This document shows positions 9,868-21,029 of a DNA stretch of 64,000 nt, piece after piece; the stretch's first letter is position 1; each line of letters begins with the position of its first letter. Made by a program: the position numbers and the translations under genes. The stretch is from Desmodesmus armatus (taxonomy: Eukaryota; Chlorophyta; Chlorophyceae; Sphaeropleales; Scenedesmaceae). The DNA is taken from contig VIIQ02000120.1 in the NCBI GenBank assembly GCA_007449985.2, positions 1-64,000 on the forward strand, given 5' to 3'. The notes below the pieces were generated by a model. It was not told the origin of the DNA. It made no database searches and was given only the letters and a program-made list of their open reading frames with translations.

Positions 9868-11755
9868 TGCAGATCCACGGGCGCAGCCGCTTCCCCGGCC
9901 TGTCTGTGTGGCTGGCTGACGGCACACGCTGCAGGGTGGCCATACCACAGGGCTGCCTGCTGTGCCAGGTGGGCGGGCGCGGGGGGGGGGGTGTTTCGAC
10001 GTTGCAGTTGCAGGCTTGTAGTTGTTAGCAGACAGTCCAACAAGGCATTCATGGCGTGCAAACGTTAACATGAACTTGCATCCCCAGGGCTGCCTGCTAT
10101 GCCAGGTGCGGGGGGTGTTTCAGCACTGGAGCTGTGTCTGGAGCTTGAGCTTGCAATTAGCAGAAGACGTCACAGCATGGCATCTATGTTGTGCAAGCAT
10201 CAACATCTGCTTGCCGCTGTCAAGCATGAACTTTGATTATGGTTCACTACCTCCAGCACCTTAGGCTCATGCTGATGCCTTATACATAGTGCAGGCAGAG
10301 AGGTTCAGCTTGGATGTTGACCGTCAAGGAACACTCTAGCCCGTGAACTGGATGCCCGTGAACCGGATGCCCTATCACTGCCAGGATAGAGGCCTGCCCT
10401 GGGTCTGAACGGGCCACGGAGGGTTGGCATGGCTGTGCAAATACAACCTGTGAACCCTTGCCAATGTACTGTGCTGTGCTGTGCAGGCTGGCAAGCAGCT
10501 GGAGTGGCTGACTGGTGGGCGTGTGAAGGCAGGCATGCACGAGGTGGGTCCCCAGTGGGGCTGCTAGACCACTTTCGGCGGGGGTCGGGTGGACGAGGGG
10601 TCGCGTGTGTGTGTGTGTGGGGGGGGGGGGTGATGCAACGTGACGTGAAGAAGGAGTACTGACGGCCCTAGCCAACCCAAGTAAGGGGGTGTTTGGTGGG
10701 CCTCATGGGGGCTGCCATACTTGTGTTGCCTAGTGAGAGATGAGGATGCGTGGTGGGGGTGCCACCACGGTGGCCAAGGGTCAGGGCACGGGGGTGGGCA
10801 TTGAGTGCGGGTGCATCAGTGATGGCTTGTGTTGAGCAACATAATCAGTAAACACTATGTGTGTGTAACCCACTGTATTTTCCTCCAGAAAGGGTGCGGG
10901 CACACCATGGTTGAGCGTCAGCCTGGCACTTGAAAGCTTTGTGCAGCTGTTGTGTAAAGTGGCTAGGCCTGCTGGTGACCAGGATTTGTAGTTTACCTTT
11001 TCATAAGTCCCAGCCGGTGGGATTTAGTCTCAGCAGACCGGCCAGGGCAGCACGAACACTCTTCTTCCCATACTGCTGTCAAGCATTCGCTGTCAAGCAT
11101 TCGCTGTCAAGCATTCATGTCAAGCATTCATGACCAGGATTACTGTTGCCGTTGTGTCCTGGTCCCAGGTTGTGGTGACGGAGGCGACAGCAGCAGCAGT
11201 GACGGCAGCCCGGGCAGCAGGGCGCAGCTGCTGGCGTGTTTCCTCGACGCTGTTCTCCCACGTGGCGTCAGATGTGGTGCTGCAGCCGCTGGGGCCCTTT
11301 GCTGCTGCTGGTGGTGATGGTGATGGTGATGTGGGTGAAGACAATGGTGTTGCAGCAATGCAGCAGTACCCTGCTATCAAGGCAGGCCAGCAGGTGGGCG
11401 AAGGGGCAGGACCTAAGCGCTGCTGACAAAAATCGGTTGTGGAATACTTCGTCGCACATGACGTCGGTCAGTGCTTCATGTTCAGTATCAAGCTGTTGGG
11501 GGCTGGTCAAACATCAGTTGCTATTCGATAATCAGTGACAATTCGTGACAACAGCCATAAGTTGCAGTTTGGGCTCAGGTGTTGTTTGCTGCCAGGGGTG
11601 ACATGTCTGGTGGGCCTGCCTGTCAAATTGCTCTGCTGCTGCTGCTCATGATGATGATTTTGATGCTGCCGCTGCCGCTGCCGCTGCCGCTGCCGTTGCT
11701 GCTGCTGCTACAGGTTCAAGAAGAGCTCGAGGCCATCAAGCTGAAGACATCCTGA
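5746..11755 (+). CDS. 2-oxoglutarate/Fe(II)-dependent oxygenase, clavaminate synthase-like fold
   Basis: Non-heme iron oxygenase of the isopenicillin N synthase/clavaminate synthase-like superfamily; substrate unknown. Exons: 5746-5990, 6741-6859, 7502-7619, 7911-7999, 9070-9300, 9873-9968, 10487-10543, 11169-11393, 11714-11755, about 407 aa. Iron ligands are visible: the HxD pair in GFHYDLNFIT (exon 5) and the distal His in KAGMHEVV (exons 7-8), with a candidate 2OG-binding Arg in WRVSSTLFSH. Other family blocks are IRDPRVPASSNDTF, VKWRFFWRVGSRPEQ, GPHLLAPTGSDL and HGRSRFPGL. The start could instead be the ATG at 5839, 13 residues before VFDLSEFL. Exon 1 lacks one base between LQGGSS and AVLEQCKQ (near 5922), and exon 2 lacks one T at the TTTT near 6780; both restore an excellent family match, so I treat them as assembly errors. 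Coding is under a fifth of the span. Confidence 0.88.
6334..6570 (+). repeat. Two decoy copies of oxygenase exon 2 5' edge with acceptor
   Basis: 6334-6400 and 6510-6570, each after CCAG, copy the IRDPRVPASSNDTFLDLMEE-coding start of exon 2 (true exon at 6741). The 6510 copy stays in frame (DTFLHLMED) longer than the true exon, which has a one-base gap there. Separated by C-rich tracts. Confidence 0.85.
7080..7117 (+). repeat. Decoy copy of oxygenase exon 2 3' edge with donor
   Basis: Reads DKAPDTRPELAYQ followed by GTGGGT, copying the end of exon 2 (DKAPDARPELAYQ then GTGAAG) about 260 bases downstream of it. Confidence 0.85.
7292..7361 (+). repeat. Decoy copy of oxygenase exon 3 5' edge with acceptor
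   Basis: After CTGTGCAG this copies the first 70 bases of exon 3 (VGVTPEGVEVPRCVADPEG) nearly exactly, then diverges. The true exon is at 7502 with the same acceptor context. Confidence 0.88.
8182..8230 (+). repeat. Decoy copy of oxygenase exon 4 3' edge with donor
   Basis: Copies the last ~45 bases of exon 4 (the ELNAAPVVPQ-coding end) followed by GTGGGTGGG, about 230 bases downstream of the true donor at 8000. Confidence 0.85.
8567..8923 (+). repeat. Two decoy copies of oxygenase exon 5 5' edge with acceptor
   Basis: 8567-8661 and 8820-8923 each follow a C-run, a CA-run and AG, and copy about 95-105 bases of exon 5 (GLPQWSSTLDSW through MAALGFGLP). The true exon is at 9070. The unit including the C-run is about 250 bases and is present three times. 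Confidence 0.9.
9441..9511 (+). repeat. Decoy copy of oxygenase exon 5 3' edge with donor
   Basis: Copies the end of exon 5 (AVGTVLAGFH..DLNFIT) with a short deletion that removes the metal-binding Tyr-Asp codons' frame, followed by GTATGGTGTGGCA, identical to the start of the true intron at 9301. Confidence 0.85.
9550..9760. repeat. Direct repeat inside the oxygenase exon 5-6 intron
   Basis: GATGGTGGTGCTAGGGAGGG occurs at about 9551 and 9719, each followed by TGTTTTGTGAA- or TGTTTTATGAA-type sequence and a G-run. Confidence 0.75.
9829..9868. repeat. (CTG)n run immediately upstream of a splice acceptor
   Basis: Interrupted CTG/TTG triplets end four bases before the AG of oxygenase exon 6 (9873), where a polypyrimidine tract is expected. 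Confidence 0.85.
10087..10104 (+). repeat. Decoy copy of oxygenase exon 6 3' edge with donor
   Basis: GGCTGCCTGCTATGCCAG then GTGCGG copies the last six codons (GCLLCQ) of exon 6 and its donor. Confidence 0.75.
11075..11130. repeat. Short minisatellite, ~14-bp unit
   Basis: About four units of GCTGTCAAGCATTC (the last ones slightly changed) lie in the oxygenase intron 30-80 bases before exon 8. Confidence 0.85.
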
Positions 11756-12541
11756 CCATTGGTTGTGGCCGCTCAACCCAGCCGACACAAGCAAGAGGAC
11801 AGGCATTGTGTCGTGCTCTGCAGTGATTGACTGGCTCCATGATTTGCAGCGTAATATGTGCAGCTGCATGATTAGCATTCCTTTGGTGCCGCACAGCTGT
11901 TGTGTGCCCTCGTCTGTCTGGCTGGGATGCTAGCGTAAGGTTTGTTCACAGGAGCAAGGGCCGCTGCTGGCCTTCAGTGCTGCGAAGCATGCTGTAGCAC
12001 AACACAAGTTTGCACTACCATGCGCAACTGCTGGTTGGCGTTGTAACTCATGCACTTGCTGGTGCATATGCCTGGGCTTGCTGACCGCTTTTGAAAAGCC
12101 GCAGTGAGAATTGGGCCGCCGCAGGTTTGCCAGGCATATTGGCAATAGTTTTGACTTGTCTCCAGTACCTGCAGCACGGTGCAGCCTGCACCATGTGCAT
12201 AATCTTGCCGTGCCTCTACAGACTGGAGAGGGCACCCACTGATGGTAGTTCGGTTCAGAGCGTGCTTGAAGCTCAAGAGTCAAGCAAATGTACTTTCGGT
12301 GCAGTGCACCGTGGACTATAGGAATCCAGCATCAGTTTCGACACCTGACACACAGTTGGAGTTGGCAGTCCAGGGTGCAAGACTTGCACTGCAAGTAGCA
12401 GATGAGTCCTTACGGTAAAGCGTGAGTGAGGCATTCAGTCTCGCACATCATGCCTTTACTTGGCCCCTTGCGCACTCCTTTTACCCCCTGCTGAGTTCCC
12501 CGCGAACTTGATTCAAAGTCATTCTTTTGTCGTTTGGCATC
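11756..12541. other. Intergenic, oxygenase 3' flank and family member 1 5' flank
   Basis: Tandem gene order. No conserved coding block, repeat or RNA gene was recognised. It should hold the oxygenase 3' UTR and the promoter of the F-box family member at 12542. Confidence 0.5.
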
Positions 12542-13695
12542 ATGGCGGGTCTAGCCACCTTGCCCGTTGAAGTTCTCAAGCTTATCATGCATCATGTGTC
12601 CCTCCAGGACCGCTTGACCAGCTGCTGCCTGGTGAACACGAAGCTGCATGCTGCAGCAGTAGCAGCCACAGTGGACCTAGTGCTCTTCGTGGCTGTTGAT
12701 GAAGGCTGGCAGGAAACGGAGTATAAGTATGCAGCTCACAGCCTTGACCAACTTGGGTTTGTTCTATGACTCCAGCAGCCTCGCAGCCCAGCAGGAATCC
12801 GTCAAGGGCCTGGCAGCTCTCACACAAGTTGACCGGCTTTGTGTGTCTTGCGGCGACGAACAGCTGCCAGTGGCACCCCTTCTGCCCCTCACCAGCCTTA
12901 CGGCCCTGACCCGGCTGTGGGCTGGCAGTGGAGCGGGTGTGCTGAAGTTTGAGGTTGATGAGGTATGCAGGCTGCACGGCCAAACAGCACAAGTCAACCA
13001 ATGTGGCACATACAATACTTGGACCTGATCAGTCAGCATGTGGTCACCAGGGCCTGGTGGCTGTCAGCTGCAGCCTATTCTACTTGTATGCCGTGGCAGT
13101 CATGGTGTAGTGCCAGGTAGCAGTGAATGCCTGAGTGGTGGTGGTGGTGTGGCGGTATGATCAACCTTTCCACAATGCACTGCCACTTTTCATGCAGGTG
13201 CATCATGCAGCCGAGCTGACATGCTCAGTTGTTGTTTGACTGTTTTGCGTGATGCAGGACGCCTCAACTCCTGATGTGTGGCTGCAGCTGTTGGAGCGTT
13301 GTGCCGCAGAACCTGGCTGCCAGCCCACAGCCCTGCGCAGCTTGGCACAGCTGCTGCTGGAGCAAGCAGACACAACAGCCGAAGAACTCTCTGAACAGGA
13401 GCAGCAGATTTCTGGCTTACAGCGGCAGTTGGAAACACTGCAGCAGGTTTCAACACAGCAAGGCGCAGAGATCAGCACGCTGACGGCTGCTTTCTTGTCT
13501 TTAGTGTCCTCACAGCAGCACATCGTGGCAGTGCAAGGTGTTCAGCTGGCCAATTTGACGACGCTAGTCGTGCAGCAGCGGCAGCAATTGTCAGAGCAGC
13601 AGCGCCTTGCAGGGCAGCAGAGTGCTGCTTTGCAGGGTCAGCTGCAGGAGCTGCGCGCAGAGCTGCAGCAGCTGAGGCATCACCAAGGACACTGA
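12542..13695 (+). pseudogene. F-box/LRR/coiled-coil family member 1, internally deleted
   Basis: ATG 12542 starts the family F-box-like region (LATLPVEVLKLIMHHV.. LTSCCLVNTKLHAAAVAAT). After about 60 codons the sequence jumps, out of frame, to the last LRR part (MQLTALTNLGLFYD, then VKGLAALTQVDRL and LLPLTSLTALTRL). Roughly 350 codons of LRR present in the siblings are missing. The donor (GAG|GTATGC, exon end 12962) and the last exon 13258-13695 are intact. That exon encodes DASTPDVWLQLLERCA and a Q-rich coiled coil of about 110 residues. The F-box frame stops at 12769. It is either a deletion pseudogene or a source of a short F-box peptide plus a separate LRR-tail/coiled-coil product from the ATG at 12730. 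Convergent with member 2. Confidence 0.75.
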
Positions 13696-15068
13696 CCTTG
13701 TGCATGCGTGTGCTGGGCCATGCAGCTGCCGGCTTGTGCTGCTTGCACATGACAAGTTTGGTGCAAGGCATTTGTATCTGCTGGCATACGCTGGGGTTGG
13801 AGTTTGTGTGCTTGTTCTGGGTTTTGCACCACATCCCTTCTAGTGCTGGCAGCATGCCCCCCTGGTATGTTTGTCTGGCATTGCGTGCATTTCGTGCCTT
13901 GGGGCGTGCTTGGCCGCCTGGTGTGTGCTTGGTGGTGTTGAGTCATGTATGTGAGACAGTGCCCGGAACCGGGGAGGGAGCAAGATTTCCTGTGGAGACA
14001 CTGGGCACACACAAAGATGGGGCATGTGACAGCATTGCAAGCTGGCATCAGCGTTGTGTATGGATAGTCTTTGGTGTGTGCCAGGTCGGCTTGTTCCAAC
14101 AAGTTGTGGGACAACCTTGGAGTGTTCCAGCAGCTGTTGAAATGTCCATGAAAGCTTCAAGGTGTGTGCACCTTGATATGCGTCTTTACGCGTGTAACGC
14201 GCAATGCGAGCAGCCATGAAGCCATGCGCAATGTTGCATCCTTGTGTGTGGATGTCATTGTATCTCCCGGTGGACTTGTCAGGCACACTGGGGTGGTGGT
14301 TGACTCTGTAATGGCGCTGTATAAGCTGTCTGAAGGTGTTTCCCGGCGTATACCTCTGCTGCAGCAATATTGCCGTCCACTTTTGGCGCGTATAGTGCAT
14401 GAACACCTCCTATGCTAGGTTCAGGGTACAACGACCAGAAGGCAAGGGTATAGGTTCAGGAGTGCAGGGTGCCATGAGCTGCCAGCTGTTGGTGGGAAGG
14501 AGAGGCCCTCCAAGTTTTTCGTAGAATGTCACATGCGTACATGCATTGCAGCCCAACAACAACTAAAGTAAGGCATCCTGGTGCCAACAGGCTACGGCCA
14601 ATCCAGTGTCGTTGACAGACATGCCACACAATCAAATCAAAAGCAAAGTTACACCTTTAGCTATGAAGCTCAAGAGCTCATGCCAGCCATTCACTGACAG
14701 CACGGAGATGGCAGAACAAACCAGAAGAAACCAAACACTGAGGCTCAAACCAGAGGGTTGCTAATGCTCACAACCACACTTTCAACCTGAGCAGCCATGT
14801 CGGCATTATCAATTGCAGCATCGACAAGGCAGCCCCACAGACAACCGCAACAACACACAGCACACAGCAAAAAAAACACAATCATACATACCGATTGACC
14901 TGGCAAGACATAACATGCACCACCAGACTGCTTTTGCACAGATGCACAAGCCAAGCACATCATGCTGTGTAGATGTAGGCTGCAGCAACTGTTAATGTTG
15001 CAAAGGATCACACGCCCGCACGCAAGACCCACCCACGCCCCGCAATTTCGCGCACTGCATGCAGGTGA
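13696..15068. other. Convergent intergenic region between family members 1 and 2
   Basis: Holds the two facing 3' flanks. A stretch near 13790-13835 (GTTTGTGTGCTTGTTCTGGG, then a TTTTGCACCAC stretch) resembles the 3' flank of member 6 near 34548, so the 3' flanks are probably paralogous. No independent gene recognised. Confidence 0.45.
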
Positions 15069-17056
15069 TCACCCATGCTGCCGCTGCAGCAACTCTTGCA
15101 GCTGCGCCTGCATCACCTGCAGCTGCCCCTGCAGTCCAGCGATCTGTGCTCCCTGCTCCGCGACAACCTGCTGCTGTGCTGACAACTGTTGCTGTTGCTC
15201 CAGCATCTGCTGCTGCTGCCGAGCTGTCAGCGCCCTTTGCTCGCCCAGCTGCTGTGCCAGGCTGCGCAGGGCTGTGGGCTGGCAGGTCGGTTGCACAACA
15301 GCACAGCGCTCCAGCAGCTGCAGCCAAACATCAGGGTCAGGGCCTTTCTGCAGCATATACACGATTGGCAGAATCGCAGGACCTTCAGCCAAGCCACATG
15401 CATAAGGGTAACATGCAATTGCACATGCAAGTACTTGACAACTTGGATCCTGAGACAAACTCAGGTGCATTTGTTGTTTGTGGAAGGGTTGTCCTGAAGT
15501 CCCATGTTGCTTGTCAAATGCCACGGCTGCCAACTGTGAAGCATCAAGGTTTCGAATTCGCGCGCTGCGTGGAGACGACAGGCCCGGCGGCGTGTGTGTT
15601 ACCTGAGAGAAGACATAATCAAACTCCGCATCCTTGTCTGCACTGATGTCTTCTGGTGTGACTGACCAGCAGGCACATCTGAGGTCCGTCAGCTTGGTCA
15701 AGCTGGTCAGAGGCAATAGGCCAGCCATCGTCACTTCCGCAGGAGAGTGCGTGTCAAATACGACGTACAACTGCTCTAGCTGTGTGACAGCTGCAAGGCC
15801 CTTCAGGGACCCTTGCATTGCCGACATGCCGCCAGGAACGTAATGTACCTCTAATGCAGTCAAAGCTGTGAGCTGCTGCAGCTGACGAGACACCTGCTCA
15901 CCATGTTGCAAATCCAACGCATCTATCTCCACCACATTAGGGCAGCAGCTGACAAAGCTAGACACGTCCGCTGCACCCCAAGCACCAGACAGTGCAGGTT
16001 CAGCCCCCTCAAGCTCTGGGAGATCGAGCTCAAGGCGTGTCAGCTGTGACAAGCGGCGGTTGGCAGGAAAACACGTGCTGCCAGATGCCTACTGGCATCT
16101 CATGACGGATGCATGCACTGAATTCAACAAGTTGGCTGCTGGCTGTGAGGGCTGAGTATGCAGGACCAGCAGGAGGCCAGTTCAAATCTCCTGGAGGATG
16201 CAGAAGGAGCCGAGTAAGGTGCTGCAGTCGGGCCATGCTTGACAACAGAGAGATGTGCGCCTCAGCAGTACTGCCCACAAAACACCTCAGCACAAAGTCC
16301 TTCAACCCTGCCGGGACCAGCGGAAGTAGCCCAGCCTCCACTGGCGAGCACAGCTCAAGCTTTGTCAGGGAAGACGGAAAGACAAAGCCTGGCACACTGC
16401 ACAGGCCGACTACGACATCGGTGTGCAAGACAAGCTCCTGCAGGTTTGTGAGGCCACCCAGCTGAGCAATGTTTTCAGCAGACAGCGTGCACACCTCCAA
16501 ATGCGTCAGGTGCTTCAGGCAGGGCAGCGTGCTGCCGTGTAAACCCGCAACAAAGTACTCGTATGGTGCACCCGTGGGCACCACCTGCAGGTGCTCCAAC
16601 TGCAACAGCTGCGACAGGTGGTCATTCAGGACAGCACCTGCTGGGGCGTCTATAATGTTGCACCCGCAGCTCTAGCTTCGTCAGCTTGGTGCAGCCCTGG
16701 ATCACACCTGGGGTGCCGTCTGCTGCTGGCCCCAACTGCAGGCTGCAACGATCACTCAGCACCAGCTCCAGTAAGTTGGCACAAGGCAGCTCCTGCAGTG
16801 GCCGGGGGAAGCTGTTCATCTTCAGGTGCGTCAGCTGCTGCCCGTAATGACCCAGCCAAATCAACAGATTGTCCGCCCGGCCAGATACTTCCGTGTCGAA
16901 GCTCCAGTAATCCCAATCAAGCTCCCTTGTGGTAGCTACTGCTGCAGCATGAAACCCCTTGTTCACGAGGCAGCAGCTGGCCAGACGTTCTCTGAGGGGC
17001 ACGTAATGCATCGCAAGCTTGAGAACCTCGTCTGGAAGAGAGCAGAAACGAGACAT
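15069..17056 (-). CDS. F-box/LRR/coiled-coil family member 2
   Basis: Probable SCF-type F-box adaptor. ATG at 17056 (MSRFCSLPDEVLKLAMHYV). Exon 1 is 17056-15603 and exon 2 is 15347-15069 (KGPDPDVWLQLLERCA, coiled coil ending QAQLQELLQRQHG). Exon 1 is 1454 bases: removing one extra G (GGG, near 16662) and one extra T (TTTT, near 16063) gives 484 codons and restores continuous LRR similarity. The insertions are therefore likely assembly errors; taken literally the protein stops after about 144 residues. The 255-base intron is a multiple of three and has no in-frame stop, so it could be retained. Closest sibling by eye is member 6, on the opposite strand (shared SSLTKLELCSPVEAGLL and LKDFVL.CFVG.TAEAH). 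Head-to-head with member 3. Confidence 0.8.
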
Positions 17057-17382
17057 GGCGACTGCCCGACTGTCACACTGGTGATCTGAAGAGATCTGAA
17101 GAGATCAAAGTGCCAATAGGTGAAGGTGAAGGTGAAGGTGTCGACGTCCAAGCATATACGCGTTATGGCATGTATCAAATTTGATCAAAGCAGTCCACAC
17201 ACCCATTCCGCATCCTGCTTGCTGCTCCTGCTGCAACCTGATTTCAAACCAGCATTGCTGGGCTGTACCCTTGCTTTGCTGGGACCTGCCACTCGCCTCG
17301 CTGATTTGACAGTAGAAGACCACATACCGTGCACAGTGCAAGAATTGTCTAATCAAAGCACCTCGTTTGGATCGACCACATC
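17057..17382. promoter_or_regulatory. Shared divergent promoter region of family members 2 and 3
   Basis: 326 bases lie between the two ATGs. It contains short direct repeats, GATCTGAAGA twice near 17092 and GGTGAA several times near 17118-17138. No TATA box is assigned. Confidence 0.55.
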
Positions 17383-19451
17383 ATGTCTGGTCTGACCTGC
17401 CTTCCGGATGACGCACTCAAGCTGGTGATGCAGCATGTGCCCCTCAAGCACAGACTAAGCAGCTGCTGTTTGGTGAACACAAAGTTGTATGCAGCAGCAA
17501 TAGCAGCCACGCAGGAGCTAGGGCTTGGACAATGGTTTGGATCGTTCACAGCCAATGACGTCCGTGTGGCAGCTGTCCCCCAGAATGCCCGCTCAGCTCT
17601 ACGGTGGCTCGATCAGCATGGACAACACCTCACATCCCTGAGGGTGCATCACTTTCAAGAGGCACTACACCAGCTGCCGTGCCCCAACTTGCTGCAGCTC
17701 CACATAGGGCATGGGTGTAGTGTACAGCTGGGGCCAGCAGCAGATGGCAGTCCAGGTGTGGTGCACAGCTGCAGCAAGTTAACAAGGCTGGAGGTCCAAT
17801 GGTGCGACCTCATGGTTAAGGCAGACAGTCTGTCTAGCTTGGTGCACCTGCAGCACCTGGAATGGTTTCCTAATGACCGGCGCTCACTTGCCACGTTGCC
17901 TCGCTTGCACCACCTCACCTTTTTGCGCATGCACGGCTTTTCTGTTGAGAACCTTGGACAACTGGGTGGCCTTACCAGCCTGAAAGAAGTCTGCTTGGAC
18001 GATGGTCTGGTACTAGGCCCCAGCAGTGTGCCAGGTTTGACTTTCCCAGCCTCCCTCACGAAGCTGCAGTTGCGGTTGCCAATGGAGGCCGGGATACTGT
18101 CAGTAGTTCCCACAGGATTGCAGGACCTGTGCATAGATGGTGAGATTTCAGGCCCCGCCGAGGGGCCTGGTTCCTTTTTGTCTGGCATGGCTCGGCTACA
18201 GAGCTTGACTGAGCTGTATGTAGATTCCCACAGGTCTTTGTCCTGGCCTCCTGCTGGTCCTGCATACACAGCCCTCACAGCCAGCAGCAATCTGGTGTCT
18301 CTCGTGCTGTACGAAGTGAAAGCTCCAGAGGGTGTGTGGCCGCATGTATTCTCACACATGCTGCCACACCTCACTTGCCTGCGCGTTGATGATGAGTGCG
18401 CGTACCGCAACCCCGCCCCACCCTCAGCATGGGGTCCAACGGCTATGTCTAGCCTTGTTCGTTGCTGCCCCAACCTGCAAGTGCTCCACGATCTAGCCAT
18501 GCAGCATGGGCCGCATGTGTCTGAGCTGCACAAGCTCACGGCCTTGTCTGGCTTAGGTGTGTTCTACTGCCGGGACAGCATTCCGCGTTTGAGGAATCCT
18601 TGAAAGGCCTGGCTGCCGTGACACAGCTGCAGTACCTGAGCGTGGCTCTTGACAGCGAGGATTTGACAGTGTCGGCCCTACTGCCGCTGACCAAGCTGAC
18701 AGCACTCACTTACTTCAATTGTCAGGGCTGTGACTCTCGCTTGGATCTGGACTCCTTTTACTCACAGAGGTAAGTTACAGAAGATGTACTGCCAGTGAGA
18801 AGGGGGGGGGGGGGGGAACCCGTGCTAACTGATGGCGGATGCAGACCGCTACATTTTCAGAATGTTAGCACCCAAGTCTACCTCTGTGTGCCGGCATGTG
18901 CCATGCAGAGGGTGAATAGGGTCGTTTGCGGCGTCTGTAATGTGGTCAGCCTGGTTGGGTTTTCTTGTCAGCATGTGGGTCGCTGTGTAGCAGGCTCCAC
19001 ATCTGCAACATGCTCAACTCTGCCGCCATCGGACGCGTCGCCTTGACAGGGTACTCCAGCAGTCAACCAGCTTGATAACCATGGCGCTGACAGTCCACTG
19101 TTCTGTCTTCCGGCCTGCTGTGTGCTCCAGACCAGCCCTCACCCTGATGTGTGGCTGCAGCTGCTGGAGCGCTGTGCAGCAGAACCTGGCTGCCAGCCCA
19201 TAGCCCTGCGCAGCCTGGCACAGCAGCTGGCCAATCAAACAGCGGCGTCAGCACAGCAGCTAGCTGAGCAGCGGGCACTGACAGCGCAGCAGCTGGCCGA
19301 GCAGCAGGTACTGATCGTGCAGCAACAGCAGCAACTGTCAGCACAGCAGCATGTCACCGCACAGCAGGGTGTGTTGATTGCTGGCTTGCAAAGTCAGCTG
19401 CAGGAGCTGCATGCGGAGCTGCAGCAGCTGAGGCAGCACCAGCCGCAGTGA
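17383..19451 (+). CDS. F-box/LRR/coiled-coil family member 3
   Basis: ATG 17383 (MSGLTCLPDDALKLVMQHVPL) opens an F-box-like segment of about 50 residues, then LRRs with the family blocks VENLGQLGGLTSLKEV, GPSSVPGLTFPASLTKL, SWPPAGPAY and a CCPNLQ motif. Exon 1 runs to 18769 (GAG|GTAAGT); exon 2 is 19131-19451 (TSPHPDVWLQLLERCA plus coiled coil). The frame breaks at 18584-18590 (one base missing before TTTGAGGAATCC), where the literal ORF ends. A second missing base near 18760 (TAC.CTCACAGAG) is needed for a phase-0 exon end. With both, exon 1 is 463 codons and the protein about 569 aa. A run of G follows the donor at about 18801-18818. Confidence 0.8.
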
Positions 19452-21029
19452 CAGCATGCTGAGAGGCACTCCCCATGGGGTTGTTGTCTGGTGCAGCGCG
19501 GGGGTGTAGCTCCGATGTTAGTGATGGTGTGTGGGTTTTGCAGACAGCTGGTGGTGTTTGCATGGGCTGGTGCAGACTCATATGGCTGCACTGTGCATGT
19601 ATGTTAGGCATTGCTCTTCTCCTGGTGTCTAGGCAGAGGCTGGCTGTCACAGCTGCAGCCTGCAGCAACAAAGTGGCATTGTTTGCTTTGAAACACAAGA
19701 CAGCGTCATATATTCAACCCTTTTGAGTGCCGGCTATCGTGCCTGTGATGCATGCTTCCTCCACACATCAGCTCCCTGTTACTGTTCTTGACAAGGCAAC
19801 ACTAGCATTTGCAGCAGCGACATACCTTTGTTGCTCTGGTGTGATTTTCCCAACGTGGTGCCGCTAACCGTACGTGGAATGCAGTGTGTGAGCCTGTTTC
19901 TGCAGGAGTCTGTGCAATGCTTCCACCAAGATGTAGGGCCTAATGCATGTCAGGGTTGCACCAACATGAGTGCAAAGCGGCTTGCCTAAGTGACATGCTG
20001 ATTGACAGTGTGTCCACTGAACCTGAGGTCAAAATGCAACCAATCAGATTTACAACATGACAGGTATGGGCGCAACATGGGCGTGTGATGTTGCCCCGCA
20101 ACTTGGTGATCTGCAACGGACTTGCAACACTTCTTCCATACCGGCCACTCTTCAATGCTGGCTGGGACCAGCATCATCCTGACGTACACAGCTGCACAAA
20201 CCTCAATAAAAACCCTGACACCTAGCACTAGAAGTTGCCAGCACATTGTACACTTCAAGCCCTCTGAAACCTGTCGACCACACACTTGTGCCACAATGGC
20301 ATGAGCACAAGCCTACACACTGTGTAACTGCAGCACTCATGGCATGAGCACAAGCCTACACACTGTGTAACTGCAGCACGTCAGCAACCCTATTTGCACG
20401 ACAGCATGCTCTCCTGTACACAAATACACACTGGCAGCCAGCTGCCGACAGTGCTTGCACACTGCACGCTGCCTCACTTAGAGCAGAACCTCTCGTATCT
20501 CTGCACTTTGCAAACTTCACACCACTGCACGCAGCACATGGTGTGGCCACTACCCTGTACGGGTAGGCTCGCAACAACGGTGTTGCGTCAAAGCTCTCAA
20601 AACCACGCCACTCAAGCAATGGCACAGCAACAACAGGCGTTGCATTGGCTGTGACTATGAGCAATGCCTGTAGCAAAGGCTTGCACGTCTGCCTCAACAA
20701 GCACCCATGCAACTTGAACGCTGATACAAAGGGAACACATCAGCATAGATAGGCACATACATCCTATACACACGCCACTGTCAATACTGGGGTTGTCAAA
20801 CACAGCACGAAGCTCTCTACTGCTGGATGAATGACTCACGCCACCTGCTGAAAATCAGCTAACCAATACAAGATGCAGATGCGGGCAGCAGGAAGTGAAG
20901 CCCAGACCCAACCCGCCACACACCAAAGCACCAGTTGAGCCCGCCACTCTGTCAACCCCACACCTCAAACACCTCTCAACAAACACCTCCGTCAGCATCA
21001 CTTTTGGGAAAGTAAGTGCATTTATGCCT
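19452..21029. other. Convergent intergenic region, member 3 / PP2C
   Basis: Contains both 3' flanks and the 43-bp tandem repeat at 20296. No coding block recognised; several short open frames have no family features. Confidence 0.45.
20296..20379. repeat. 43-bp tandem duplication containing TGTAA
   Basis: Unit beginning ATGGCATGAGCACAAGCCTA occurs at 20296-20338 and 20339-20379 almost unchanged. Each carries TGTAA, the usual chlorophyte poly(A) signal, on the plus strand, but 870 bases past the member 3 stop, so a polyadenylation role is uncertain. Confidence 0.8.

Noticed and set aside
20296..20379. TGTAA in the 43-bp repeat as a definite poly(A) signal
   Set aside because: It is about 870 bases past the nearest plus-strand stop and duplicated as part of a larger unit; without transcript ends it cannot be assigned.
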